Origin: Flavobacterium sp.
GTDB taxonomy: Bacteria; Bacteroidota; Bacteroidia; Flavobacteriales; Flavobacteriaceae
Direction: 5' to 3'
Length of the DNA: 64,000 nt
NCBI GenBank assembly: GCA_020403245.1
Contig: JADBYA010000005.1
Coordinates: 124,001 to 188,000 of the forward strand
Part shown: one piece after another, positions 25,415 through 34,152 of the stretch
How the letters are laid out: the number at the start of each line of letters is the position of its first letter
Position numbering within the stretch: the first letter of the stretch is position 1
The notes under the pieces: generated by a model
Databases searched by the model: none
What the model was told of the DNA's origin: nothing
What the model saw: the letters and a program-made list of their open reading frames with translations, nothing else
Made by a program: the position numbers and the translations under genes

Positions 25415-27223
25415 TTACATTCTTTCTGGCATTTCTATTCCAAGTAGTTTGAAAGCAGATTTTATAATCTCTCCAACTTTTTTTGAAAGTTGTACTCGAA
25501 ATATTTTCTTCGAAATATTTTCTTCGCCAAGAATTGAAACCGATTGATAAAAAGAATTGTATTCTTTGACCAATTCATAGGTATAATTAGCAATCAAGGC
25601 TGGTGAATGATTGTTTGCTGCATTTTGAATTACTTCAGGAAAAAGTTCCATTTGTTTTAATAGCTCTTTCTCTTTTGGATGAAGCACCTCGACTGCGCTC
25701 GGTGAGACAATATCAATATCTGCTTTGCGCAAAATAGATTGAATTCGGGCATATGTATATTGAATAAACGGACCCGTATTTCCGGCAAAATCTACGGATT
25801 CTTCTGGATTGAAAAGGATTTGTTTCTTTGGGTCGACTTTTAAAATGTAATATTTCAAAGCGCCAAGACCAATCATTTTGAAAAGTTTTGATTTCTCCTG
25901 TTCTGAATAACCGTCTAACTTTCCTAATTCGGCTGCAATTTTTCCAGCGGTTACCGTCATTTCTTCCATCAAATCATCGGCATCAACTACAGTTCCTTCT
26001 CGAGATTTCATTTTCCCCGAAGGCAATTCCACCATTCCGTACGACAGGTGAAATAAATTTTCGGCCCAATCAAATCCTAGTTTTTTCAGAATTAAAAACA
26101 ACACTTTAAAATGATAATCTTGTTCGTTACCAACGGTATACACCATTCCGCCAACATCTGGAAAATCTTTCACACGCTGAATGGCTGTGCCAATATCTTG
26201 TGTCATATAAACTGCTGTACCGTCAGAACGCAACACAATTTTTCGATCCAAACCGTCATCTGTTAAGTCAATCCAAACCGAACCATCGGGATCTTTTTCG
26301 AAAATACCTTTTTCTAATCCGAATTGAACCACTTCTTTTCCAAGTAAATACGTATTGCTTTCGTAATAATAACTATCAAAATCAACCCCAAGGTTTTGAT
26401 ACGTCACAGCAAAACCGTCGTAAACCCATTGGTTCATCATTTTCCAAAGTTGGATAATTTCTGGTTTTCCAGACTCCCAATCGAGAAGCATTTGTTGTGC
26501 TTCTATTATTATTGGTGCTTGTTTTTTTGCCTCGTCTTCTGTTTTTCCTGTAGCTATTAATTGGTTTATTTGTGCTTTGTATTCTTGGTCGAATTTTACA
26601 TAAAAATTCCCGACCAACTTATCCCCTTTTAAAGCTGCGCTCTCTGGTGTTTGTCCATTTCCAAATTTTTGCCAAGCCAGCATCGATTTGCAAATATGAA
26701 TTCCTCGGTCGTTGATAATTTGTGTTTTGTATACTTTTTTACCAGAAGCTTTAATGATTTCGGCAACGGAATATCCTAAAAGATTGTTACGAACGTGTCC
26801 AAGATGTAGTGGTTTGTTGGTATTTGGCGATGAATATTCAACCATTACAGCATTGCTATTTTCAGAAGGTTTACCAAAACCAAAGTTGTAATTATTCTTT
26901 ATTTCGTTGAAGAAATTGAGATAATAAACATCGGAAATGACAATATTAAGAAAACCAGAAACAACATTAAAACGATTTACTTCTTCAACATTATCGACTA
27001 AATAATTACCAATTTTAGTTCCAATTTCGATTGGGTTTAGCTTAGCTCCGTTGGGCATTGCCTCGGGTCCTTTGATTACTTTCAATAAAGGAAAAATTAC
27101 CATGGTGATATCACCTTCAAATTCCTTGCGAGTCAACTGAAATTCTATTTTGTCAATTGTAATTTCAAAAATAGCTTTTATAGCTTTCTCGATTTGAGAT
27201 GAAAGGATTTGTGAGACTGTCAT
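25415..27223 (-). CDS. argS: Arginyl-tRNA synthetase
   Basis: 602 residues, class I synthetase charging tRNA-Arg. The HIGH-type motif is PLHLGHVRNNLLG near residue 135; the KMSKS-type loop is degenerate as KMKSREGTVV, as usual in ArgRS; the C-terminal anticodon-binding domain contains YTYARIQSILRKA and YEFVK-like YTYELVKEYNSFYQ. The N-terminal Add1 domain covers about 1-110. A TATCTTTG box on the minus strand (27244-27251) is a likely -7 promoter element 20 bp before the start. Confidence 0.97.
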   Translation of the reverse strand: MTVSQILSSQIEKAIKAIFEITIDKIEFQLTRKEFEGDITMVIFPLLKVIKGPEAMPNGAKLNPIEIGTKIGNYLVDNVEEVNRFNVVSGFLNIVISDVYYLNFFNEIKNNYNFGFGKPSENSNAVMVEYSSPNTNKPLHLGHVRNNLLGYSVAEIIKASGKKVYKTQIINDRGIHICKSMLAWQKFGNGQTPESAALKGDKLVGNFYVKFDQEYKAQINQLIATGKTEDEAKKQAPIIIEAQQMLLDWESGKPEIIQLWKMMNQWVYDGFAVTYQNLGVDFDSYYYESNTYLLGKEVVQFGLEKGIFEKDPDGSVWIDLTDDGLDRKIVLRSDGTAVYMTQDIGTAIQRVKDFPDVGGMVYTVGNEQDYHFKVLFLILKKLGFDWAENLFHLSYGMVELPSGKMKSREGTVVDADDLMEEMTVTAGKIAAELGKLDGYSEQEKSKLFKMIGLGALKYYILKVDPKKQILFNPEESVDFAGNTGPFIQYTYARIQSILRKADIDIVSPSAVEVLHPKEKELLKQMELFPEVIQNAANNHSPALIANYTYELVKEYNSFYQSVSILGEENISKKIFRVQLSKKVGEIIKSAFKLLGIEMPERM

Positions 27224-27429
27224 GGTTGCTTATTTTAAGTTGTCAAAGATAAACATAACATCATAATTTTAATAGGAAGAATGATTTATAAAATTCAAAT
27301 TAAAATGCTAAATTAGTTATTTTTGTAAGTTTATTATACAATTATATAAAATGATTATGCATTACATCGATTTTTTTTGCTTTTAAACGACTAATTTATC
27401 AATATTTGTAAAGTCAAAATCCCCATATC

Positions 27430-30400
27430 ATGAAAAAAATAATACTTTTAATTACGATCTTGTTTACCACATATGGTTTTTCACAATCAATTACGGTAAA
27501 CTCTACAACCTACACAGTACCACAATTGGTAAATAATGTGTTAATCAATTCTCCATGTGTTTCTGCTACAAATATTTCTTGGAGTACGGGAACAAATTTT
27601 GGTTCGTCCAATGGAATTGGATATTTCCAAAATACAAATCCAAACTTCCCAATGCAAAGTGGTGTAGTATTAAGCACCGGAAGTGCTACAAACACACCTG
27701 GCCCAAACACCACAGTCCTTAACGATGGTTCAACATCGTGGTTAGGAGACTCAAATTTAGAAGCTACATTGGCAGCTTCTGGGTTTAACATGGTTTCTAA
27801 AAACGCCACAGTTTTAGAATTTGATTTTACCCCTATCTCTCCCAATTTTAGTTTTGATTTTATTTTTGCATCAGAAGAGTATGGTAATTTTCAATGTTTA
27901 TTTTCCGATTCATTTGCATTTTTACTAACAAATATGAATACTGGTGTAACTACAAATTTAGCCGTAGTTCCAAATACTAATCTTCCTATATCAGTTGTAA
28001 CCATTAGGGATAATCAATATAATTCTACATGTCCGTCAGCTAATGCGCAATACTTTGGTAGTTTTAATGGTGGTTCAAATGCTGTAAATTCAGCAACAAA
28101 TTTTAACGGACAAACAAAAGTTTTAACTGCAGCATCAGAGTTAATACCTGGTGTACCTTATCACATAAAATTAGTAATAGCTGACAGAGTTGACCCTCAA
28201 TCTGACTCTGCAATCTTTATTTCTTCGGATAGTTTTAACATTGGACAAGATGTGTTAGGTCTAGATTTGTTAGCGTCCACAAATAATGGATTGTGTTTCG
28301 GAACCTCTCATACAATAAATACTGGCTTAAATCCCTCAAATTATTCATTTGTTTGGAAAAAGGATGGTGTAGTATTACCAGGTGAAAATGGTGCTAGTTT
28401 AACCGTGAACCAAGCTGGGAATTATAGTGTGACATATACAAATCTTTTCAGTACTTGTTTACCTTTAACAGACTCTATTTTAGTGGAGTATTATCCAGAA
28501 ATTTCAGCCCAAAATCCAACACCTATTTACAGATGTGATAGTGGTGCCGCAACTTACACTTTTAATTTAAATCTAAACACTGCCATAGTAAAACAGGGTC
28601 TAGATCCATTGACAACTGTAAACTATTTTGCAACACAAAATGATGCAGTGAACAATCTAAATCCGTTACCATTGCAATACAATAGTGCAGCTGGTCAAAC
28701 AGTATTCGTTAGAATTCAATTGCCAAATAGCTCATGTTTTATTGTAAAATCATTTCAGTTATTGACTTCTCCTCCACCAGTTGCTAACCAACCTCAGAAC
28801 TGGGTTAAATGTTCTACATCAACATTTAATAATGCATCTTTTAACTTAACACAACAATCAGCTACAATTTTAAATGGTCAGTCTAGCACAGTAAATTTAG
28901 TTACATATCATACGTCATTAAATAATGCTAATAATGCCTTAAATCCTGTAACATCTATATTTTCTAGTGGTCAAACTATATTTGTTAGAGTACAAAACGT
29001 TAGTGATCCATCTTGCTTTAGTATCACAAGTTTTAATTTAGTTATAACTCCACTACCATTGGTTGATAGACCAGAAAACGTTATTGTGTGTGACAATTAT
29101 ACATTACCTACATTGACAAATGGAAATTATTTTTCTGCCACAAACGGTTCAGGTACTCCGATGTTTGCTGGCGATGTGTTAACAGAAACTCAAACAGTAT
29201 TCATTTATAATCAACCAGGCGGACCAGGAACTTGTGCAGCTAATAGTTCATTCTTAGTAACTATTATTGATGAAGATGAACTCACACCAGATGATGTAAA
29301 CAGTTGTGGGAACTATTCATTACCTTCATTACAATATGGAAAATACTTCACCGCGCCTGGTGGTGGTGGAACCGAAATACCAGCTGGAACGGTTATCTCA
29401 TCATCTCAATTAATTTATTACTACTATACATCTGCTACAACCACACCACCATGTGTCGTTGACTCAAGCTTTAATGTTACCATTACACCAACAATTGAAG
29501 TGGGAAATAGAAATGATGTTTTTGAATGTAATTCTTACATATTACCAGCACTAACTCTCGGAAATTACTACACACAATCTGGAGGAAATGGAAATCAGAT
29601 TCCTGCTGGAACTGAAATAACAACAAGTCAAACTGTTTATGTATACTTTGCTACTTCTGGTACAACTCCTTGTTCGGACGAAGATAGTTTTGAAGTAATA
29701 ATTGGAATTCAACCACCTGCAAATATTGACCAATGTAATGGATATACACTACCAAGTCTTGCGGTTGGTAACTATTTTACTGGTCCAAACGGAACCGGTA
29801 CAATTATTCCTGCTGGTAGTTTGATAAATGAAAATATGACTATATATATTTATGCGCCGACAACAAGTGGTCAAAATAATTGTACTGATAATTTATCATT
29901 CACTTTAACTTTTGCTCAACCACAAATTGATGTTTTAAATGATGTTTCTGTTTGTGAAAGTTATACCTTACCAAACCTTACCAACGGTGACTATTATACT
30001 GGAATTGATGGAACAGGAACAATGCTTAATCCTGGTGATGCTATAATTGCCACTCAAACTATTTATATTTTTAGGAGATTAAACAGTGTTTGTTTTAATC
30101 AAAGCAACTTTACTGTAACTGTTATTGGAATTCCACAAATTGACTCACGTTCAGATATAGACATATGTGATCAATATGTTTTAACAGCGCTAAATGTTGG
30201 TGATTATTACACAGAACCAAATGGAAATGGCACATTGTTAACTCCCGGAACAGTAATTACTTCATCTCAAAGAATTTATATTTATAGTGTATCCAATACA
30301 ACTCCACCATGTAGTGCACAAAATAGTTTCCAAATAAATATTTTTTCTACAAGTGCTGATACTTTGGCAAATGTTACTGCGTGTGATAATTACACATTAC

Positions 30401-32034
30401 CATCATTAACTACTAATAACAAATATTATACTCAATCTGGTGGACCAAATGGCAGTGGAGTTGAAATTTTACCGGGGACTGTAATAACCACAACCCAAAC
30501 GATATTCATTTTCAAAGAATCTCAAATTAGAACTGGTTTTTCTTGTATGGATGAAACTTCATTTATCGTAACAATTAACAATACACCTATTATACCAACA
30601 ATTTTAAATGTTAATTCTTGTAATTCATATACATTGAGTCCTTTAACAGTTGGAAACTATTACACTGGTCCTAATGGAACAGGGAATTTATTAAATGCCG
30701 GAGATAGTATTACGTCGACTCAAACAATATATGTATTTGCTAATTCAGCTACTTTCCCTGATTGTACAAGTCAGACAAGTTTTACAGTTACAATTTTTAA
30801 TGTTGATAATATTCCAAACGTAACCATATGTGAAAATTATACTTTGCCAACATTAACAGTTGGACAATATTACACAGGTACTAATGGAACTGGAAGTACA
30901 TTAGCTTCTGGAACTGTAATTTCTTCATCCCAAACAATATATGTTTATGCCATTTCGCCCTTTTTACCGAGTTGTTCAGATGAAAGTTCATTTACAGTAA
31001 CTATAATTGACACTCCAATAGCTAATTCGGTTTCTTCAACTCTAAGAACTGTTTGCGATGAAGACGGCACAAATGATGGTGTAACTTCTTTTGACTTAAC
31101 AACTCTAACAGCCGCTGTTCTTGGAACACAAACTGGAGCTGAATTTACAATAGCTTATTATGAAAGCTTATCAAATGCGACGAATGAATCTAATGCGGTT
31201 ACAACTACTAGTCTTACTACAATTTATGTTAGAGTCAATAATACATTAGCACCAAGTTGCTATGATATCAAAACCATCACGATTATTGTAAATAAATTAC
31301 CAGAACCAACTCCAATTGACGGAATAATCTGTATTGATAGTGAGACTGGAACTTTACTGAACCCATATACAATTTTTAGTGGTTTGAGTACTGCTACTCA
31401 TCATTTTGTTTGGACAAATGAAGCTGGAGCAACAGTAGGAAATGGAAATTCTTATCAAGCTATATTACCTGGAGTATATACTCTAGTGGCAACAAGTATT
31501 GCAACTGGTTGTAACTCAGTACCAATAAATGTGACCGTAAGTCCATCTGAGCCAGCTATCGTAACCTACACAGTAAGTGAAGATTTTGCAGACTCACAAA
31601 CCATCACTGTTGTTGCAACTGGACAAGGAAACAATTTTGAATATCAATTAGATAATGGTCCTTTTCAAGATAGTCCTATCTTCCAAAATGTATCATCTGG
31701 TGTTCATATTATAACCGTAAGAGATAAAAACGGTTGTGGTATTTCAACCGCACAGGCAGTGGTAATAAACTATCCAAAATTTTTCACTCCTAATAGTGAT
31801 GGATATAATGACACCTGGAACATAAAAGATTTATCAAACCAACCAAGCGCTAGTATTCTAATTTATGATCGTTATGGTAAAATATTAAAACAAATCAAAC
31901 CGAGCAACTCTGGATGGGACGGAACTTACAATGGTAATTTAATGCCTTCAGATGATTATTGGTTTAGCGTAACTTACAAAGATGAAAACCAAGTAGAACA
32001 AGAATTTAAAGCGCATTTTGCAATGAAAAGATAA
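27430..32034 (+). CDS. Giant surface adhesin-like protein with choice-of-anchor L domain, nine repeats and T9SS type B C-terminal domain
   Basis: 1534 residues. Signal peptide 1-19 (ending GFSQ); choice-of-anchor L domain about 25-275 (MQSGVVLSTGSATNTPGPN, FIFASEEYGNF); then PKD/SprB-like linkers. Nine copies of a 70-75 residue unit with consensus C-x-x-YTLP-x-L-x-x-GNYYT, ending in TIYVYA...C-x-x-x-x-SFTVTI, fill about 550-1205, each with two Cys. The tail from about 1450 (FFTPNSDGYNDTWNI, IYDRYGKILKQI, SGWDGTYNG, PSDDYWFSV) is the gliding-motility-associated C-terminal domain used for type IX secretion. Likely exported and attached at the cell surface; ligand unknown. No partner gene lies adjacent; the fatty-acid hydroxylase gene converges on it. 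Confidence 0.92.
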   Translation: MKKIILLITILFTTYGFSQSITVNSTTYTVPQLVNNVLINSPCVSATNISWSTGTNFGSSNGIGYFQNTNPNFPMQSGVVLSTGSATNTPGPNTTVLNDGSTSWLGDSNLEATLAASGFNMVSKNATVLEFDFTPISPNFSFDFIFASEEYGNFQCLFSDSFAFLLTNMNTGVTTNLAVVPNTNLPISVVTIRDNQYNSTCPSANAQYFGSFNGGSNAVNSATNFNGQTKVLTAASELIPGVPYHIKLVIADRVDPQSDSAIFISSDSFNIGQDVLGLDLLASTNNGLCFGTSHTINTGLNPSNYSFVWKKDGVVLPGENGASLTVNQAGNYSVTYTNLFSTCLPLTDSILVEYYPEISAQNPTPIYRCDSGAATYTFNLNLNTAIVKQGLDPLTTVNYFATQNDAVNNLNPLPLQYNSAAGQTVFVRIQLPNSSCFIVKSFQLLTSPPPVANQPQNWVKCSTSTFNNASFNLTQQSATILNGQSSTVNLVTYHTSLNNANNALNPVTSIFSSGQTIFVRVQNVSDPSCFSITSFNLVITPLPLVDRPENVIVCDNYTLPTLTNGNYFSATNGSGTPMFAGDVLTETQTVFIYNQPGGPGTCAANSSFLVTIIDEDELTPDDVNSCGNYSLPSLQYGKYFTAPGGGGTEIPAGTVISSSQLIYYYYTSATTTPPCVVDSSFNVTITPTIEVGNRNDVFECNSYILPALTLGNYYTQSGGNGNQIPAGTEITTSQTVYVYFATSGTTPCSDEDSFEVIIGIQPPANIDQCNGYTLPSLAVGNYFTGPNGTGTIIPAGSLINENMTIYIYAPTTSGQNNCTDNLSFTLTFAQPQIDVLNDVSVCESYTLPNLTNGDYYTGIDGTGTMLNPGDAIIATQTIYIFRRLNSVCFNQSNFTVTVIGIPQIDSRSDIDICDQYVLTALNVGDYYTEPNGNGTLLTPGTVITSSQRIYIYSVSNTTPPCSAQNSFQINIFSTSADTLANVTACDNYTLPSLTTNNKYYTQSGGPNGSGVEILPGTVITTTQTIFIFKESQIRTGFSCMDETSFIVTINNTPIIPTILNVNSCNSYTLSPLTVGNYYTGPNGTGNLLNAGDSITSTQTIYVFANSATFPDCTSQTSFTVTIFNVDNIPNVTICENYTLPTLTVGQYYTGTNGTGSTLASGTVISSSQTIYVYAISPFLPSCSDESSFTVTIIDTPIANSVSSTLRTVCDEDGTNDGVTSFDLTTLTAAVLGTQTGAEFTIAYYESLSNATNESNAVTTTSLTTIYVRVNNTLAPSCYDIKTITIIVNKLPEPTPIDGIICIDSETGTLLNPYTIFSGLSTATHHFVWTNEAGATVGNGNSYQAILPGVYTLVATSIATGCNSVPINVTVSPSEPAIVTYTVSEDFADSQTITVVATGQGNNFEYQLDNGPFQDSPIFQNVSSGVHIITVRDKNGCGISTAQAVVINYPKFFTPNSDGYNDTWNIKDLSNQPSASILIYDRYGKILKQIKPSNSGWDGTYNGNLMPSDDYWFSVTYKDENQVEQEFKAHFAMKR

Positions 32035-32137
32035 TTCAAAATATTTGTAAATATTATATTTTAAAGTGTTTAGAAAGGTTTTTACCAAATACTTTTTTCT
32101 ATTAAACCTCTTTAAAATATCAAAAAAAATAAAAATT

Positions 32138-32180
32138 AAAAACGGTTGTTTCAACATATAGATGAAACAACCGTTTTTTT
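32138..32180. terminator. Strong bidirectional terminator
   Basis: A 16-bp perfect stem AAAAACGGTTGTTTCA / TGAAACAACCGTTTTT (32138-32153 and 32163-32178) with a nine-base loop and T runs on both strands, between the adhesin and the converging hydroxylase gene. Confidence 0.93.
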
Positions 32181-32839
32181 TATTTAAATTTTAATTCTTT
32201 TGCTTTTTCGGGATCTTCTTTATGTTTTCTTAAATCAAATGAAGTTTTGAAAATTCTATCCCAAAATGTATTACTTACCCCAAAACCAAGATGTTCATTT
32301 CTATAATGATGCATTTGGTGATTTCTCCATAAAGGTTTCATAAATTCAAATGGTGGTTCAAAAGCATGAATAGCATAATGGGTTGATGCATATAATAAAT
32401 AGCCAAACATAAATCCTGGAAAAAATGCCCAATTATAATCCCAAAAAACCAAATAATGTATACTAAAAAGTGTTGTGGCTAAAATTAAACTTGGAACTAA
32501 TGGCATAAATAATCGTTGTCTATCTCGAGGATATTCATGATGATTTCCATGTAAAATATAGGATATTTTTTTTATTTTAATATTATCACTTATCCAATGA
32601 AAAATATAGCGATGCGCTAAATATTCAAACAAAGTCCAATACAACATTCCCATCACAAATAAAAAAACTACAGTACTAATTGGCAACGAAAATGTAGTAT
32701 GTGATTTGTATAAAATATAGGATAAAACAGGAATATAAACTCCCCAAATGACCAATGGATCAGTTTTGGTCAACATTTCTAAATACTTATTTTTAAACAA
32801 TTGAGCTTGTCCAGAATTATGAACAACTTTACGTCTCAT
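32180..32839 (-). CDS. Fatty acid hydroxylase / sterol desaturase family membrane protein
   Basis: 219 residues with about four membrane segments and the eight-histidine di-iron pattern of the fatty acid hydroxylase superfamily: EYLAHRYIFH, HGNHHEYPRD, HYAIHAF and RNHQMHHYRNEHLGFG. The close match in spacing to fatty acid 2-hydroxylase suggests hydroxylation of an acyl chain (inference). It lies 36 bp downstream of a KAS III gene on the same strand, which points to a shared role in making or modifying a lipid, for example hydroxy-fatty-acid-bearing sphingolipids or sulfonolipids known from this phylum; no other gene of such a pathway is here. Confidence 0.85.
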   Translation of the reverse strand: MRRKVVHNSGQAQLFKNKYLEMLTKTDPLVIWGVYIPVLSYILYKSHTTFSLPISTVVFLFVMGMLYWTLFEYLAHRYIFHWISDNIKIKKISYILHGNHHEYPRDRQRLFMPLVPSLILATTLFSIHYLVFWDYNWAFFPGFMFGYLLYASTHYAIHAFEPPFEFMKPLWRNHQMHHYRNEHLGFGVSNTFWDRIFKTSFDLRKHKEDPEKAKELKFK

Positions 32840-32875
32840 GATTTTTAATTTAATTTTTTTACAAAAATAAAAAAA

Positions 32876-33883
32876 TCACCATTTTATAATAGCGCTTGCC
32901 CAGGTAAATCCACTTCCAAAAGCAGCTAACACTAAAGTGTCTCCTGATTTTATTTTTCCTTGTTCCCATGCTTCTGTCAAAGCAATTGGAATAGAAGCTG
33001 CTGTGGTATTTCCGTATTTTTGAATATTATTAAAAACTTGATCATCAGTCAATTTGAACTTTTGTTGTATAAATTGAGAAATCCTCAAGTTAGCTTGATG
33101 CGGAATTAACAAATCAATATCCGCAACTTCTAAATTATTGGCTTGTAATCCTTCATTTATAACTTCACTAAAACGAACCACTGCATTTTTAAAAACAAAT
33201 TGTCCATTCATAACTGGGTAATAACTTTCATCGTTTGGATCATTATCAGCAATAATTTCTGTAATCCATCTTCCGCCCATTCCTGGAGCTAAAACGGCTA
33301 ATTCCTTTGCATGTTCCCCTTCAGAATGCAGATGTGTAGAGAGAATACCTTTAGACAAATCTGTTTCTCTTGAAATAATGGCTGCTCCTGCACCATCTCC
33401 AAAAATAACCGAAACACTTCTTCCTCTATCAGTCATATCTAAACCTAAAGATTGTAACTCAGAAGCTACAACTAATATGTTTTTATACATTCCGGTTTTT
33501 ATATATTGGTCAGCCACCGATAAGGCATAAATAAATCCCGAACATTGATTTCTTATGTCTAATGCACCAATAGTTTTCAATCCTAATTCTTTTTGTAAAG
33601 CAACACCTGGACCTGGAAAATAAAAATCAGGCGAAATAGTAGCAAAAACAATAAAATCTATTTCATCATTGGTCAAACCCGAGCGTTCAATTGCGATTTT
33701 GGCCGCCTTTACACCCATTGATGTTGTGGTATCTTCACCTCTAATAATATGACGTCGTTCTTTTATTCCAGTTCGTTCTTGAATCCATTCATCGCTTGTA
33801 TCCATGATTTTGGATAAATCATCATTGGTTACGATATTATCTGGGACGTAGAATCCTAAACCGTTTATTTTTGAGTGATACAT
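32876..33883 (-). CDS. 3-oxoacyl-ACP synthase III family protein
   Basis: 335 residues, thiolase fold. The catalytic triad is present: Cys in IRNQCSGFIYAL (about 113), His in LIPHQANLRIS (about 250) and Asn in YGNTTAASIP (about 280). The N terminus DTSDEWIQERTGIKERR is the standard FabH opening. Whether it is the housekeeping FabH that starts fatty acid synthesis or a specialised paralogue cannot be decided; its pairing with a fatty acid hydroxylase favours a specialised lipid role. Start by ATG at 33883; the 269-bp gap upstream to the S9 peptidase is AT-rich with nothing I can name. Confidence 0.88.
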   Translation of the reverse strand: MYHSKINGLGFYVPDNIVTNDDLSKIMDTSDEWIQERTGIKERRHIIRGEDTTTSMGVKAAKIAIERSGLTNDEIDFIVFATISPDFYFPGPGVALQKELGLKTIGALDIRNQCSGFIYALSVADQYIKTGMYKNILVVASELQSLGLDMTDRGRSVSVIFGDGAGAAIISRETDLSKGILSTHLHSEGEHAKELAVLAPGMGGRWITEIIADNDPNDESYYPVMNGQFVFKNAVVRFSEVINEGLQANNLEVADIDLLIPHQANLRISQFIQQKFKLTDDQVFNNIQKYGNTTAASIPIALTEAWEQGKIKSGDTLVLAAFGSGFTWASAIIKW

Positions 33884-34152
33884 TACTTAGTTGTTAAATT
33901 GATAAAAATTAAGTCCAAAAATAATCAACTTTTAAATACTAATGTGTTTGTTTAACCAATTTTTATCCATTTGATATTTGAAATAAAACAAACGAGTTGA
34001 TTAGTCAAAATTAAAAATTCAGTTGCTATATTTCTTTTACTTTATTCTGTATTTTTGAATTTTATATTTTATAGTATTTAGCGTCCATAGATAGTTAAAC
34101 TAGTATAACAAAATTTAAATTATAACTCTAACAATAAATTAAAATAAATATC

